From NCBI GenBank assembly GCA_046290435.1, contig JBKAGO010000034.1:62001-126000 (forward strand): a stretch of DNA of 64,000 nucleotides, written 5' to 3'. The first letter of the stretch is position 1. The number at the start of each line of letters is the position of its first letter. The notes beneath the pieces were generated by a model. That model worked only from the letters and a program-made list of their open reading frames with translations, was not told the origin of the DNA and ran no database searches. Shown in pieces: positions 1-12,958 of the stretch. This DNA is from CAVQUE01 sp046290435. Its GTDB lineage: Bacteria; Actinomycetota; Acidimicrobiia; Acidimicrobiales; UBA8592. The translations under genes and the position numbers were made by a program.

Positions 1-1272
1 GTCGACGATCGCGTGCGCCGCTTCATCGACGCCGATCGCAGCGCTGAGCGCCTTCGCCACCGCTTCGAGCGTCTCGGCCCGGACCCGGGCCTTGCGCTCG
101 GCCACCAGCGTCCGCTCGACGACCTGCTCGGCCGACTTGCGGGCTGTCAGGTCGATACCCGACACGACCAGGTTGGTGATGGTGCCGTCGTCGTCACGAA
201 GGGGCGCGACCTGGAAGTCGATGGGGAGGAGGCGGCCCCCGGCCATCTGGACGTCGACGTCGTAGCGGACCACCGAACCACCACTCGAACGAGCGATCGC
301 ATGGCGCAACCGGGCCATGACCTCGTCGTCGTAGTTCCACCAGAAGCACTCCCAGAACGGTCGCCCCACGACGTCGGCCAGGGTCAGGTCCGCGAGCTCG
401 AGTGGCGCCCGATTCGCCGACAGCACGGTTCCATCCATGGTGAGGACCCCGGCGAAGGTGACCAGGCTGTCGAGGACCCGGTCGGTGAAGGCCGCGTTCT
501 TGGCCAGGCGGATCTGGGCCCGCTTGCGGACGGTGACGTCGGCGCTGGCGCCGATGTGGCCGACGTAGCTTCCGTCGGGTTCGAAACGTGGCGTGCCCCA
601 GGATTCCAGCCAACGCCATTCGCCATCGGCTCGCTGCACCCGGACCTCGCGGTGGAACCGGCGCCGCTTCCGCAGGGCCGCTGCGAAGTCGTCGATGTAG
701 GCGGCTCCGTCATCGGGATGCGTGAGGACCTGCCAGTGGTCGTCCTTCATCTGGTCGCGGTCGACGCCGAAGTAGTCACAGTAGGTCTGGTTGACGAACT
801 GCTGGTTGCCGTCGGCGTCGTGGACCCAGACCATCAGGGGGAGATGGTCGGCGAGGGCCCGGAACTCCGCTTCGCTGCGTGCCAGGTCATCGAGCCTGCG
901 GTCGCTGTCGCTGGTGTCGCGCACGACGACCGCGATCTCGGTGGGGTCGCCCATGGGGACCACCGTCATGGCGAACGACCGTTGTGTCGACCGGGAGGAG
1001 AGCTCGATGCTCAGGTGCCGGCGGTCGAGCGAGACGGTCGGCTGCCCGGAGAGCCAGGGATGCACCTCGTCGGGTCGCAGCTCCGACAACAACGTCCCGC
1101 CGGCGTCGGGCAGGCCGGTCATCTCCTCGAAGACGGCGCTGGTCTCGAGAAAGAGGCAGTCATAGGGCCGCCCCTCGTCGTCGACGACGAGGCGACAGCG
1201 GGCGACGCCGACCGCAGGCTCGTCGGGTGCGGGCTCGGGCAGCCCGGACTCGGTGACGGGATGGGCGGTCAC
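1..1272 (-). CDS. Multi-PAS sensor protein (3' part outside window)
   Basis: The first 424 codons of a longer gene that runs off the left edge. Three PAS-type modules are visible: a weak one at about residues 21-125, a clear one at 130-250 (LPLMVWVHDADG, then HPDD and WRWLE) and a third at 262-380 ending in GIDLTARK. After a basic linker a new domain begins (LSAAIGVDEAAHAIVD), which looks like the start of a GAF domain. PAS domains sense small ligands, redox state or light and pass the signal to an output domain, which is not visible here. The start is GTG, sharing GTGA with the stop of the upstream phosphatase gene (4-nt overlap), so the two are probably translationally coupled and act in one pathway. 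A PP2C or kinase output is likely but unseen. Confidence 0.75.
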   Translation of the reverse strand, partial: MTAHPVTESGLPEPAPDEPAVGVARCRLVVDDEGRPYDCLFLETSAVFEEMTGLPDAGGTLLSELRPDEVHPWLSGQPTVSLDRRHLSIELSSRSTQRSFAMTVVPMGDPTEIAVVVRDTSDSDRRLDDLARSEAEFRALADHLPLMVWVHDADGNQQFVNQTYCDYFGVDRDQMKDDHWQVLTHPDDGAAYIDDFAAALRKRRRFHREVRVQRADGEWRWLESWGTPRFEPDGSYVGHIGASADVTVRKRAQIRLAKNAAFTDRVLDSLVTFAGVLTMDGTVLSANRAPLELADLTLADVVGRPFWECFWWNYDDEVMARLRHAIARSSGGSVVRYDVDVQMAGGRLLPIDFQVAPLRDDDGTITNLVVSGIDLTARKSAEQVVERTLVAERKARVRAETLEAVAKALSAAIGVDEAAHAIVD

Positions 1273-3392
1273 AGCCGGGCCACGACCAGCGCGACGTCGT
1301 CGGCCAGGGCTGCCGGGTCGACGTATCGCTCGACGAGGTCGTCTGCGAGCTCCTCCGGCGAGCGACGGTGTGTCCCCGCAAGCGTCCGGGCCAGTGCGTC
1401 GACATCGGTGTCGATGTCGACGCGCCGCGATTCGACGAGGCCGTCGCTGTAGCAGACGAGTGTCGAACCGGGCCGGTAGGGGGTCGCGACGGGTTCCTGA
1501 CGGGGCCCCGCGATGCCCAGGAACGGGCCGAGACCGATCGGCAGACGGCCGGCGGTGCCGTCGACATCGACGAGCATCGGTGGCAGATGGCCCGCCGAGG
1601 CGCCATGGAGGCTCCGGGTCGCCGGATCGACGATGACGACTGCGACCGTTGCGATCGCCGACGGTCCGCGACCCGTAGAGAGCTCGCCGGCGCGGGCGAA
1701 GAGCACATCCAGGGGGGTGTCGAGCCGCAGGAGTTGGCGGATGACGGCTCTGGTCTCGGTCATGCGAACCGCAGCTGCGGCGTCGTGGCCCACGACGTCG
1801 CCGACGACGAGCGCGGTGCGGTCGGAGTCGTCGATGGCGACGACGTCGTACCAGTCGCCACCGAATCCCAGCGTGGTGGCCGCAGGGACGTAACGGACGG
1901 CGACGTCGAGGCCGGGGCGGGGTTCGGGGGTGGCGAGGACGATGCGCTGAAGACGCGAGATCAACGCTCGACGCTGGGAGCTCGCCCGGATGCGCTCGAC
2001 CGCCTGGGTGACGACGTCGACGAGGGTGTCGACCTGGCGGAGGGGTAGTTCGTCGTGCTCGATGGTCCGGGACCACCCGAAGGCCACGACCCCGACCGGC
2101 GTGCCCGTGCCGATGCGCATCGGCACGACGACCGACGCCTCGCTGCCCATGACGAGGTGGTCCTCGCCGGTGCCCGGGTAGCGGCGGCGGTACACGGCGC
2201 CGTTCTCGACCACCACCATCGTGTGCGTGCGCAGGGCCTCGGCGCAGGGACCATCGCCGATGGGAACGGAATGGGAACCGGCGGGGGCCGAGCCCGGTGG
2301 ATCGGTGATGACCTCGAGGAAGTCGCGTGCGTTGTCGACGAGGGCCATCGCCACGGTCTGCGCGCCCACGTAGGCGCCTGCGAGGTCCTGCACGGCTCCG
2401 GCGACGGTCTCCACGTCGTCGGCGATGGCGAGATGGCGTGCGAGTTCGGCCAGGATCTCGGCCCGTCGCCGTGACATGGCCCGCTCGGTCTCGTCGGAGA
2501 CCAGCGCCGCGACGCGGCGCACGCCGTCGCCGAGATCGACACGGAAGTAGCTCGACCGGAACGCCTGACGGCGCCCGGGTCGGCCGGGGACCTCGCCGGC
2601 GGTTTCGACCTCGAGGGCGTCGTGGCGGCCATCGATGATGGATTGCATACCCTCGATGATGGGCTCCGAGTCGCTCGAGAGCACGTCACGCACCAGGCGC
2701 CCGAGGTGGGCTGCGGCGGGCAGACCGTTGGAGGCGGCGAGGGCGTCGTTGATCATCTCGAAGCGGAGATCGTCGTCGACCAGGCAGAATCCGACGGGGG
2801 CCCGCTCGACGATGGCTTCGAGCAGCGCCTCGGCGCGTCGTGCGGCCACGGTGGTCGCCCGAGCGGCCATCTCGGCGGCCGCGACGGCGGCGAGCTCGGT
2901 GAGTGCCGCGCCGTCCTCGGCCGACCAGGTTCGCGGGCGGGAGTCCGCCACGCCTACCGTCCCGATCACCTCGCCGCCTGCGCTGCGCAGCGGCACTCCC
3001 GCCCACGCTCGCACACCGAAGGTGTCGATGCAGGAGTTGGCGGCGGTGCGTGGGTCCAGGCGGACATCGTCGATCAGCATCACGTCGTCGAGACCGATCA
3101 CGTACTGACAGAACGACTCGTCGACACCGCTCTGGCGGTCGGGTGGCCCGCCGACCACCTCCCCGACGTATGCCTTGCGGCATGAGCGCCGGTCGTCGAC
3201 GAGGGTGACGAAGGCCGCTGGAGCACCGCACAGTCGAGCGGCGAGCGCAGCGATGCGGTCGAAGGCCGGCTCGGGTTCGGTGTCGAGTAGGCCGGTGGCC
3301 CGCACTGCGGCGAGACGACTCGGGCTGGCCACTCTGGCGCGGACGACGTCGATGAAGTCGTCGGTGTCGCTCGGACCCCACACCCCGGCCAT
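1269..3392 (-). CDS. GAF-PAS-GAF sensor with PP2C (SpoIIE/RsbU-type) phosphatase domain
   Basis: A cytoplasmic 707-aa protein. Domains in order: GAF (about 18-175), PAS (about 190-310, APVGFCLVDDDLRFEMIN), second GAF (about 330-470) and a C-terminal SpoIIE-type PP2C domain with GGDWYDVV, VVGDVVGHD and YSDGLVE, whose acidic residues bind the catalytic metals. Proteins of this type dephosphorylate STAS anti-anti-sigma factors and so release an anti-sigma factor from its sigma factor. A divergent STAS gene lies 100 nt away, a likely substrate. I chose the ATG at 3392 because the GAF homology begins soon after it; the reading frame stays open further upstream but runs across the STAS gene. The downstream PAS gene overlaps by 4 nt. 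Confidence 0.85.
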   Translation of the reverse strand: MAGVWGPSDTDDFIDVVRARVASPSRLAAVRATGLLDTEPEPAFDRIAALAARLCGAPAAFVTLVDDRRSCRKAYVGEVVGGPPDRQSGVDESFCQYVIGLDDVMLIDDVRLDPRTAANSCIDTFGVRAWAGVPLRSAGGEVIGTVGVADSRPRTWSAEDGAALTELAAVAAAEMAARATTVAARRAEALLEAIVERAPVGFCLVDDDLRFEMINDALAASNGLPAAAHLGRLVRDVLSSDSEPIIEGMQSIIDGRHDALEVETAGEVPGRPGRRQAFRSSYFRVDLGDGVRRVAALVSDETERAMSRRRAEILAELARHLAIADDVETVAGAVQDLAGAYVGAQTVAMALVDNARDFLEVITDPPGSAPAGSHSVPIGDGPCAEALRTHTMVVVENGAVYRRRYPGTGEDHLVMGSEASVVVPMRIGTGTPVGVVAFGWSRTIEHDELPLRQVDTLVDVVTQAVERIRASSQRRALISRLQRIVLATPEPRPGLDVAVRYVPAATTLGFGGDWYDVVAIDDSDRTALVVGDVVGHDAAAAVRMTETRAVIRQLLRLDTPLDVLFARAGELSTGRGPSAIATVAVVIVDPATRSLHGASAGHLPPMLVDVDGTAGRLPIGLGPFLGIAGPRQEPVATPYRPGSTLVCYSDGLVESRRVDIDTDVDALARTLAGTHRRSPEELADDLVERYVDPAALADDVALVVARL

Positions 3393-3492
3393 CGGCGAAT
3401 CGTATCGCTCATGTGGGTACAGAGCCGCTCGCCCCGTCGTCGGAGCAGAGGCGACGTTGCCCGATGGTCGGCGCCTGGCCCATACTGCCGAT

Positions 3493-3801
3493 GTGCAGGA
3501 GCTCGAGATCGACGTCACGACCGACGGCACCATCGTGGTGCGCGGCGACGTCGACGCCGCGTCGGCGCCGCGCTTCGCCGATGCGATCCATGCGAGCACA
3601 TCGGCGGTCATCATCGACGTGCGTGACTGTTCCTTCATGGATTCGACCGGCATCTCGGTGCTCGTCGAAGCGAAGGCGCTGGCCGATGCCCGAGCGGCCG
3701 ACTTCCAGCTGGTCGAGCCCAGCGTCCCCGTCGCCCGGTTGCTCGAGATCTGCGGCATGAGCAGCTTCCTCGGGCTCGCACAGCTCACGACCCCCGACTG
3801 A
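3493..3801 (+). CDS. STAS-domain anti-sigma factor antagonist
   Basis: A 102-aa single-domain STAS protein. The central segment DCSFMDSTGISVLVEA carries the serine (in MDST) that is phosphorylated by the partner anti-sigma kinase in this family. The start is GTG at 3493, giving VQELEIDV at the beginning of the first STAS strand; a longer reading frame upstream has no STAS homology. It sits head to head with the PP2C gene, an arrangement typical of partner-switching modules. The unphosphorylated antagonist would bind an anti-sigma ATPase such as those at 28.2 or 44.4 kb; which one is inference. Confidence 0.85.
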   Translation: MQELEIDVTTDGTIVVRGDVDAASAPRFADAIHASTSAVIIDVRDCSFMDSTGISVLVEAKALADARAADFQLVEPSVPVARLLEICGMSSFLGLAQLTTPD

Positions 3802-3832
3802 GGCGCAGCCGACCCCGACCGAGTCACACGGC

Positions 3833-5638
3833 TCACGCGTCGGCGATCTCGACCACGACGACCGACCAGGGGGCGATCTCGCCGTTTTCGACCGCTGTCT
3901 CGGATGCGAAGACGAGCCGGCCGGCGGGATCGACCCGACGGAAGCTGCCGGAGAAGTTCAACAGCACCTGGGTGACGGGTACGTCTGGTCCGGCGCCGGT
4001 CGGCGGGTAGCGCAGGGTGACGAGCCCGTCGTCGTGATCGACGTCGGGCCACGCCGGCGATCGCCACGCAGGATGCGTGCGTCGCAACTCGAGGAGTTCG
4101 GTGACCATCGTGGACAGCGCCTGCGCCCGGGCGCTGGTGCGCCGGCGCGGATCGAGGCGCGCCGACTCCATGGTCTCGGCTGCGGCCGGGTCGGGGACCG
4201 CGACGCTCCAGTCGTGGCCGCCGAACTCCCGGGCCCGGCCCTCACGGACGGCCTGGAGCAGGTCGGGGGCGGTGTGGTCGACGAAGTAGGGGAACGGTGC
4301 GGTGTCGCCGTACTCCTCGCCCATGAACAGCAGCGGTGTGAACGGCGACAGCAGCACCGCAGCGGTGGCGAGTCGCCGGCGGGCGTCGTCCACGAGGACG
4401 TCGAGGCGTTCGCCGCCGGGCCGGTTGCCGACCTGGTCGTGGTTCTGGTCGAAGACGACCAGCTGCGACGGCCGAACCGCCGGACATGCGGCGCCGCCGG
4501 GGCGACCGTCGAGGGGTGCCCCGTGGCGACGACCCCGGAACACCGACGGTCCGCCGCACAGGGCGAACCCGTGCGCATACACCTCGGCCAGCGCGGACGC
4601 GCCACCTGCGTAGTCGGCGTAGTAGCCGACGGTGTCGCCGGTCAGCGCCACCCGCAGTGCGTGGTGGAAGTCGTCGTTCCACTGGGCGTCGAAGCCGTGG
4701 CCGCCATGGCCTGCGTCGCGCACCACGAGTGGGTCGTTGGCGGCGCTCTCGGCGACCACGATCACCGTCGATCCGACCGATGCCGCGGTGTCGTGGACGG
4801 CCCGGACGAGCTCGCCGACGAATGGCGACGCCGTGGGATCGACGATGGCGTGCACGGCGTCGACGCGTAGCGCATCGACGTGGAAGTCGCGGATCCATCC
4901 GCAGGCGCTCTCGATGAAGTAGCGGCGCACCTGGTCCGAGCCGGCCTCGGAGAAGTTGACCGCATCGCCCCAGGGGGTGGCGTAGGTCCCGGTGAAATAG
5001 GGCCCGAAGGCGCCCAACACGTTGCCCTCGGGACCGAGGTGGTTGTAGACGACATCGACGGCGACGCCCATCCCGAGCGCGTGTGCGGTGTCGACGAAGG
5101 CGGCGAGGCGTTCGGGGCCGCCGTAGGACTGTTGGGTCGCCGACGGGAACACCCCGTCGTAGCCCCAGTTCCGTGCCCCTGGAAAGGCGTTGACCGGCAT
5201 GAGCTCGACCATCGTGATCCCGAGGTCGCGCAGGCGGGGCAGCTCCTCGGCCGCAGCGTCGAAGGTGCCGTCGGGGGTGAACGTCGCGACGTGCAGTTCG
5301 TAGAAGACGACGTCATCGAGTGCGAGGCCGTTCCAGTCGAGGTCCGACCAGCGGAATCGGCGGGGGTCGACCACCGCTGACGGCCCATGGACGCCGTCGG
5401 GTTGATGGCGCGACGCCGGGTCGGGCAGCGGCGGGCCGCCGTCGAGGCGGTAGCGGTAGCGATGGCCGTGGCCGGCATCGGCGACGTCGATGGTCCAGGT
5501 CCCGTCGGCGAGGCGGCGCATCGGCTCGACCCGGCCGGCGCCGTCGTCGTCCTCGAGGACCACCGCCACTGCGGAACACCGTGGAGCCCACACGACGAAG
5601 GTGGTGCCGTCGTCGTGTGGAGTGGCGCCGAGGTCCAT
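3833..5638 (-). CDS. treZ: Malto-oligosyltrehalose trehalohydrolase (GH13)
   Basis: A 601-aa GH13 enzyme that, by family, releases trehalose from maltooligosyl trehalose. The N-terminal carbohydrate-binding-type domain (MDLGATPHDDG..VVWAP) is followed by the barrel: DVVFYELHVATF, DVVYNHLGPEGN, ALRVDAVHAI (nucleophile Asp), VVAESAAND (acid/base Glu), FDQNHDQVGNR and the TreZ-like LLFMGEEYGDTAPFPYF. The ATG at 5638 overlaps the glgB stop by 1 nt (TGATG), so it is the last gene of the operon. The usual partner TreY, which makes the substrate, is not in this window. A branching enzyme is an alternative reading, but the MGEEYGDTAPF signature favours TreZ. Confidence 0.88.
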   Translation of the reverse strand: MDLGATPHDDGTTFVVWAPRCSAVAVVLEDDDGAGRVEPMRRLADGTWTIDVADAGHGHRYRYRLDGGPPLPDPASRHQPDGVHGPSAVVDPRRFRWSDLDWNGLALDDVVFYELHVATFTPDGTFDAAAEELPRLRDLGITMVELMPVNAFPGARNWGYDGVFPSATQQSYGGPERLAAFVDTAHALGMGVAVDVVYNHLGPEGNVLGAFGPYFTGTYATPWGDAVNFSEAGSDQVRRYFIESACGWIRDFHVDALRVDAVHAIVDPTASPFVGELVRAVHDTAASVGSTVIVVAESAANDPLVVRDAGHGGHGFDAQWNDDFHHALRVALTGDTVGYYADYAGGASALAEVYAHGFALCGGPSVFRGRRHGAPLDGRPGGAACPAVRPSQLVVFDQNHDQVGNRPGGERLDVLVDDARRRLATAAVLLSPFTPLLFMGEEYGDTAPFPYFVDHTAPDLLQAVREGRAREFGGHDWSVAVPDPAAAETMESARLDPRRRTSARAQALSTMVTELLELRRTHPAWRSPAWPDVDHDDGLVTLRYPPTGAGPDVPVTQVLLNFSGSFRRVDPAGRLVFASETAVENGEIAPWSVVVVEIADA

Positions 5639-7559
5639 CAGCCGGCTCCGTCGGGAGCGAACACCGCCACAGCCAGCGGAGGGACCCGCACCAGCAGGCT
5701 CTGGTACTGGCCATGGCTGTCGACCGGCAGTGTGTCGAGCGGGTCGTGGTTGCGGACGTCGCTGCCCCCGTAGCGCAGGTCGTCGCTGGACGCGATCTCG
5801 CGCCAGGTGCCGGCGCACGGGACCCCGAGGCGGTACTGCTCGATCGGTGTCGGCGTTGCGTTGAGGACCACGAGCACGGGGCGTGCATCGGGGTCGGGGG
5901 CGCCGTCGACGACGGCCCGGCGCAGGTAGGCGAGGACGCCGTGTTCGGCGTCGTCGGCCTCGACCCAGGCAAACCCTGCGGGGTGTGCGTCGCCGCGATG
6001 CAGCGCGGGTTCCTCGCGATAGAGCCGGTTGCACTCGCGCACCCACGCCCGCACGCCCTCGTGGCCCGGCGCGTCGTGCAGGCTCCAGTCGAGCACGCCC
6101 TCGTGGCCCCATTCCTCCCACTGGGCGAGCTCACCACCCATGAACAGCAGCTTCTTGCCCGGCTGGGTCCACTGGTAGCCGTAGAGCAGCCGCAGGTTGG
6201 CGAACTTCTGCCAGTCGTCGCCGGGCATCCGAGAGATCAGCGACTTCTTGCCGTGGACGACCTCGTCGTGCGACAGCGGAAGGGTGTAGTTCTCGCTGAA
6301 TGCATAGACCGACCGGAAGGTGAGCTCGCCGTGGTGCCACCGCCGATGGATGGGGTCCCGGGCGATGTACTCCAGGGTGTCGTGCATCCAACCCATGTCC
6401 CACTTGTAGCCGAAGCCCAGACCGCCGATGGAGGTGGGGCGGCTCACCATGGGCCAGGCCGTGGACTCCTCGGCGAAGGTCGCGGTGTCGCCGAAGGTGC
6501 CGTAGGTCATCTCGTTGAGTTCGCGCAGGAACGCGATGGCCTCGAGGTTTTCCCGGCCCCCGTATTCGTTGGGGATCCACTCGCCCTCTTTGCGGGAATA
6601 ATCGAGATACAGCATCGAGGCGACGGCATCGACGCGCAGGCCGTCGGCGTGGTAGCGGTCGAGCCAGCAGCGCGCGCTCGAGAGCAGGAAGGACCGGACC
6701 TCGTTGCGGCCGTAGTTGAAGATCGCGCTGTTCCAGTCGGGGTGGAAGCCCTGACGGGGATCGGCGTGCTCGTAGAGATGGGTGCCGTCGAAGCGGGCGA
6801 GGCCGAACGCATCGGTGGGGAAGTGCGACGGCACCCAGTCGAGGATGACGCCGACGCCACGTTGGTGGAGTCGGTCGATCATCGCCATGAAGTCGCCCGG
6901 GGTGCCGTGGCGGGCCGTGGGTGTGAAGTAGCCGAGCGTCTGATACCCCCAGCTGCCGTAGAACGGGTGCTCCATGATCGGCAGCAATTCCACGTGGGTG
7001 AAGCCGTGCGCGCACACGTGATCGGCGAGGGGATCGGCCAGGTCGCGGTAGTTGGCGAAGCGGGTGCCCTCGGTCAGGTGGCGACCCCACGATCCGAGGT
7101 GGACCTCGTAGATCGACACGGGCGCGTCCAACGCGATGCGCGAGCCCCGTTGGGTCATCCATGCCTCGTCGCCCCAGTCGTGGTGGAGGGAGGCGATGCG
7201 TGACGCGACCTCGGGGGGTTCGGTGCTCTGTGCAGCGACGGGATCGGCCTTGTCGACCACCTCGCCGTCGGCGGTCGTGACCCGGTACAGGTAGCGCTGT
7301 CCGGGGTGGGCGCCGTGGACGCGGCCGCACCAGACGCCCGACGGCCCCTGGGGTTCGAGCCGGCCGTGGTCGGCGGCGGCGTCGTCGCCCCAGCCGTCGA
7401 AGTCGCCGACGACCCGCACCGCACGAGCTGCGGGAGCCCAGACGGCGAACCAGCAGCCTTCCGCATCGGCGTGGGCGCCGAGCATGTCGTCGACACGGCG
7501 GTGGGTGCCCTCGTTGAAGAGGTAGAGGCCGAGCTCGTCGACGGGTGAGGGTGTCGGGC

Positions 7560-7563
<4 letters not shown>
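5638..7563 (-). CDS. glgB: 1,4-alpha-glucan branching enzyme (GH13)
   Basis: A 641-aa enzyme that makes alpha-1,6 branches in glycogen. An N-terminal CBM48-type domain (WFAVWAPAARAVRVVGDF) precedes the barrel with YEVHLGSWGR, WVPSHFPTDAFGL, GLRVDAVASMLYLDYSR (nucleophile Asp), FAEESTAWP (acid/base Glu) and LSHDEVVHGKKS. The start is the ATG at 7563, whose ATGA overlaps the treS stop; an upstream in-frame start exists but would add a non-conserved leader. In the GlgE pathway GlgB acts on the linear maltosyl chains made by GlgE, and both genes are here in one operon. Confidence 0.95.
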
Positions 7564-10788
<3,225 letters not shown>

Positions 10789-10796
<8 letters not shown>

Positions 10797-12951
10797 GGTC
10801 GACCCCCACCGCCACCGCGGTCGGAGCGCCGGCGGCTTCGCTCACGGCGGCGTCGGCGTGGGATCGCACGCTGAAGACGTGGGCATCGAGGCCCCAGGGG
10901 GCGAGCTCGACGTAGTTGCGGGCACCGTGCCAGTCGAAGCGTTGCCCGCCGAGGTGGTCGACGAGCTGGTAGCCGCTGTCGTAGGGCAGACCCAGGGCGC
11001 CCCAGTCGATGTCGACCATGGCGCCGTGGGCGCCTGCGGTGTCGAGATTGACGACGACCAGCACCGGGTCGGCGACGCCGTGGGGATCGGTCTTGGAGAA
11101 CACGAGGAGCGCGGGATCGTCGCACTGGTGGATGTGGAGCCCGACGAAGTGCTGAAGCGGGACGAGGTCGCGGCGAATGCGGTTCAGCCGCGTCAGGAGC
11201 GGGGCCAGCGAGCCGGGACGATCGAGGTCCCAGTGGCGGATCTCGTACTTCTCGGAGTGCGCGTACTCCTCGGAACCGGGCCGGACGGCGACGTGCTCGC
11301 CGAGCTCGAAGGCCGGCCCGTAGACGCCCCAGTTGGGTGTCAGCGTCGCCGCCAGGACGGCTCGCGACACGAATGCGGCGCGCCCGCCGTGTTGGAGCTG
11401 GTCGGTGAGGATGTCGGGCGTGTTCGGCCAGAAGTTCGGTCGCAGGAAGTCGATCGACTCCGTCGCGAGCTCCCGCAGGTACTCGGCGAGGTCAGCGGCG
11501 CCCTGGCGCCAGGTGAAGTACGTGTAGGACTGGCTGAAGCCGACCTTGGCAAGGCGGTGCATCAGCCGGGGCCGGGTGAACGCCTCGGCGAGGAAGACGG
11601 CCCGGGGGTGGGCGTCGTGCAGGTTCGGCAGGACCCACTCCCAGAACGGGAGCGCCTTGGTGTGGGGATTGTCCACCCTGAACACCTCGACGCCGCGATC
11701 GAGCCAGAACACGAACACGTCGTGCAGCGCCCGCCAGAGCTCTTCCCAGTCCTCGGTGTCGAAGTCGAGCGGGTAGATGTCCTGGTAGCGCTTCGGAGGA
11801 TTCTCGGCGTACTGGATCGTTCCGTCGGGGCGATGGCGGAACCAGCTGGGGTGCTCGGTGACCCACGGGTGGTCCGGTGAGCACTGGAAAGCGATGTCGA
11901 GCGCCAGCTCCATGCCGCGTTCGCGACACGCTGCCGCGAGTGCGACCACGTCTTCGACGGTGCCGAGCTCCGGGTGGACGCTGGTGTGGCCGCCGTCGGC
12001 GGACCCGATGGCCCATGGGCTGCCGGGGTCGCCGGGACCGGCGTGGAGGGCGTTGTCGGGTCCTTTGCGGTTCGTCACGCCGATGGGGTGCACGGGCGGG
12101 AGATAGAGCACGTCGAAGCCCATCGCGGCGATGTGGTCGAGCCGGTCGAGGGCGTTGCGCAGGGTCCCGTGCCCGCGCCCCTGTGGCTGCGTGGCTGTAG
12201 CCGCGTCCGGGCCGGTGTCCTCGACGTCTCGATCCGCGGCGGCGCCGTTCACGGTGGACCGGGGGAAGAACTCGTACCAGGCGCTGGTGCGCGCCCGGGC
12301 CCGTTCGACACGCAGCGGGATACGCCTCGCCAGCTTGGCCGTGGGCTTGCGGGGCTGGGCGGTGCGGATCGCGGCGGCGACGTCGGGGTCGTCGAGGCCG
12401 TGCAGGTCGTGCTGGGCCACGTCGGCCGCCACTTCGGTGAGGATGCGGCGTCGGTCGCCGTTCGCGCGCTCGGCCATGACGAGGAGCAGGTCCGCGCCGA
12501 TCTGCGCGTCGACGTCGAGATCGCCGCGGTGATGGCCGCCGGCTGCCGGCGACGGAGTCGGTGGCACGGGCGAGGCGGATCCCGCTTCGGCGCCCGCGGC
12601 TGCGAGCTTCATCTCGAAGCCGTGTCGCCACGTGCCGAACTCGTCGAGCCAGCCGACGACGTCGTACTCCCACCGTCCGAGCTCGTCGGGCTCGAAGGCG
12701 GCGCGCCAGCGGTCGTTGCCGAGCGACTCCATGGGGAGCTCCGTCCAGGCTTGGCCGCTGCGGCGGTACCGCACCGCGGCAGCGACGTGTTCGTGGCCGT
12801 CGGCGAAGACATCGGCCACGACGATGACCGGCGCGCCGAGCGAGGCCTTCGCCGGTTGCCGCCCGTTGTCGACGACGGGGGAGACGGCTTCGATGACGAC
12901 GCGCGACGGGCGGCGACGCGGGAGGGCGGGTTGACGGGTCTGGCGGGTCAC
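10789..12951 (-). CDS. glgE: Alpha-1,4-glucan:maltose-1-phosphate maltosyltransferase
   Basis: A 720-aa GH13 enzyme that transfers maltosyl units from maltose-1-phosphate to glucan. Family-specific motifs include YFFPRS-like YEFFPRS, YLPPVHPIGVTNRKG, ENPPKRYQDIYPLDFD, FRVDNPHTKALPFWEW with the nucleophile Asp, and FLAEAFTRP with the acid/base Glu. A low-complexity Ala/Pro/Gly insert lies at about residues 118-140. The start is GTG at 12951, 7 nt after the glgX stop, and homology (VSPVVDNGRQPAKA) begins about 25 residues in. It takes maltose-1-phosphate from the fused maltokinase encoded next. Confidence 0.95.
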
Positions 12952-12958
12952 AGCGGCT

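Noticed and set aside
13..1452. 479-codon plus-strand frame at the left edge
   Set aside because: The minus strand encodes PAS domains in the same DNA and overlaps neatly with the next gene.
3411..3416. GGGTAC upstream of the first STAS gene
   Set aside because: No GTTT or GTGT at 15-17 nt upstream on that strand.
5320..7203. 627-codon plus-strand open frame opposite glgB/treZ
   Set aside because: It is antisense to two clear GH13 genes and has no recognisable domain; long antisense frames are expected at this GC content.
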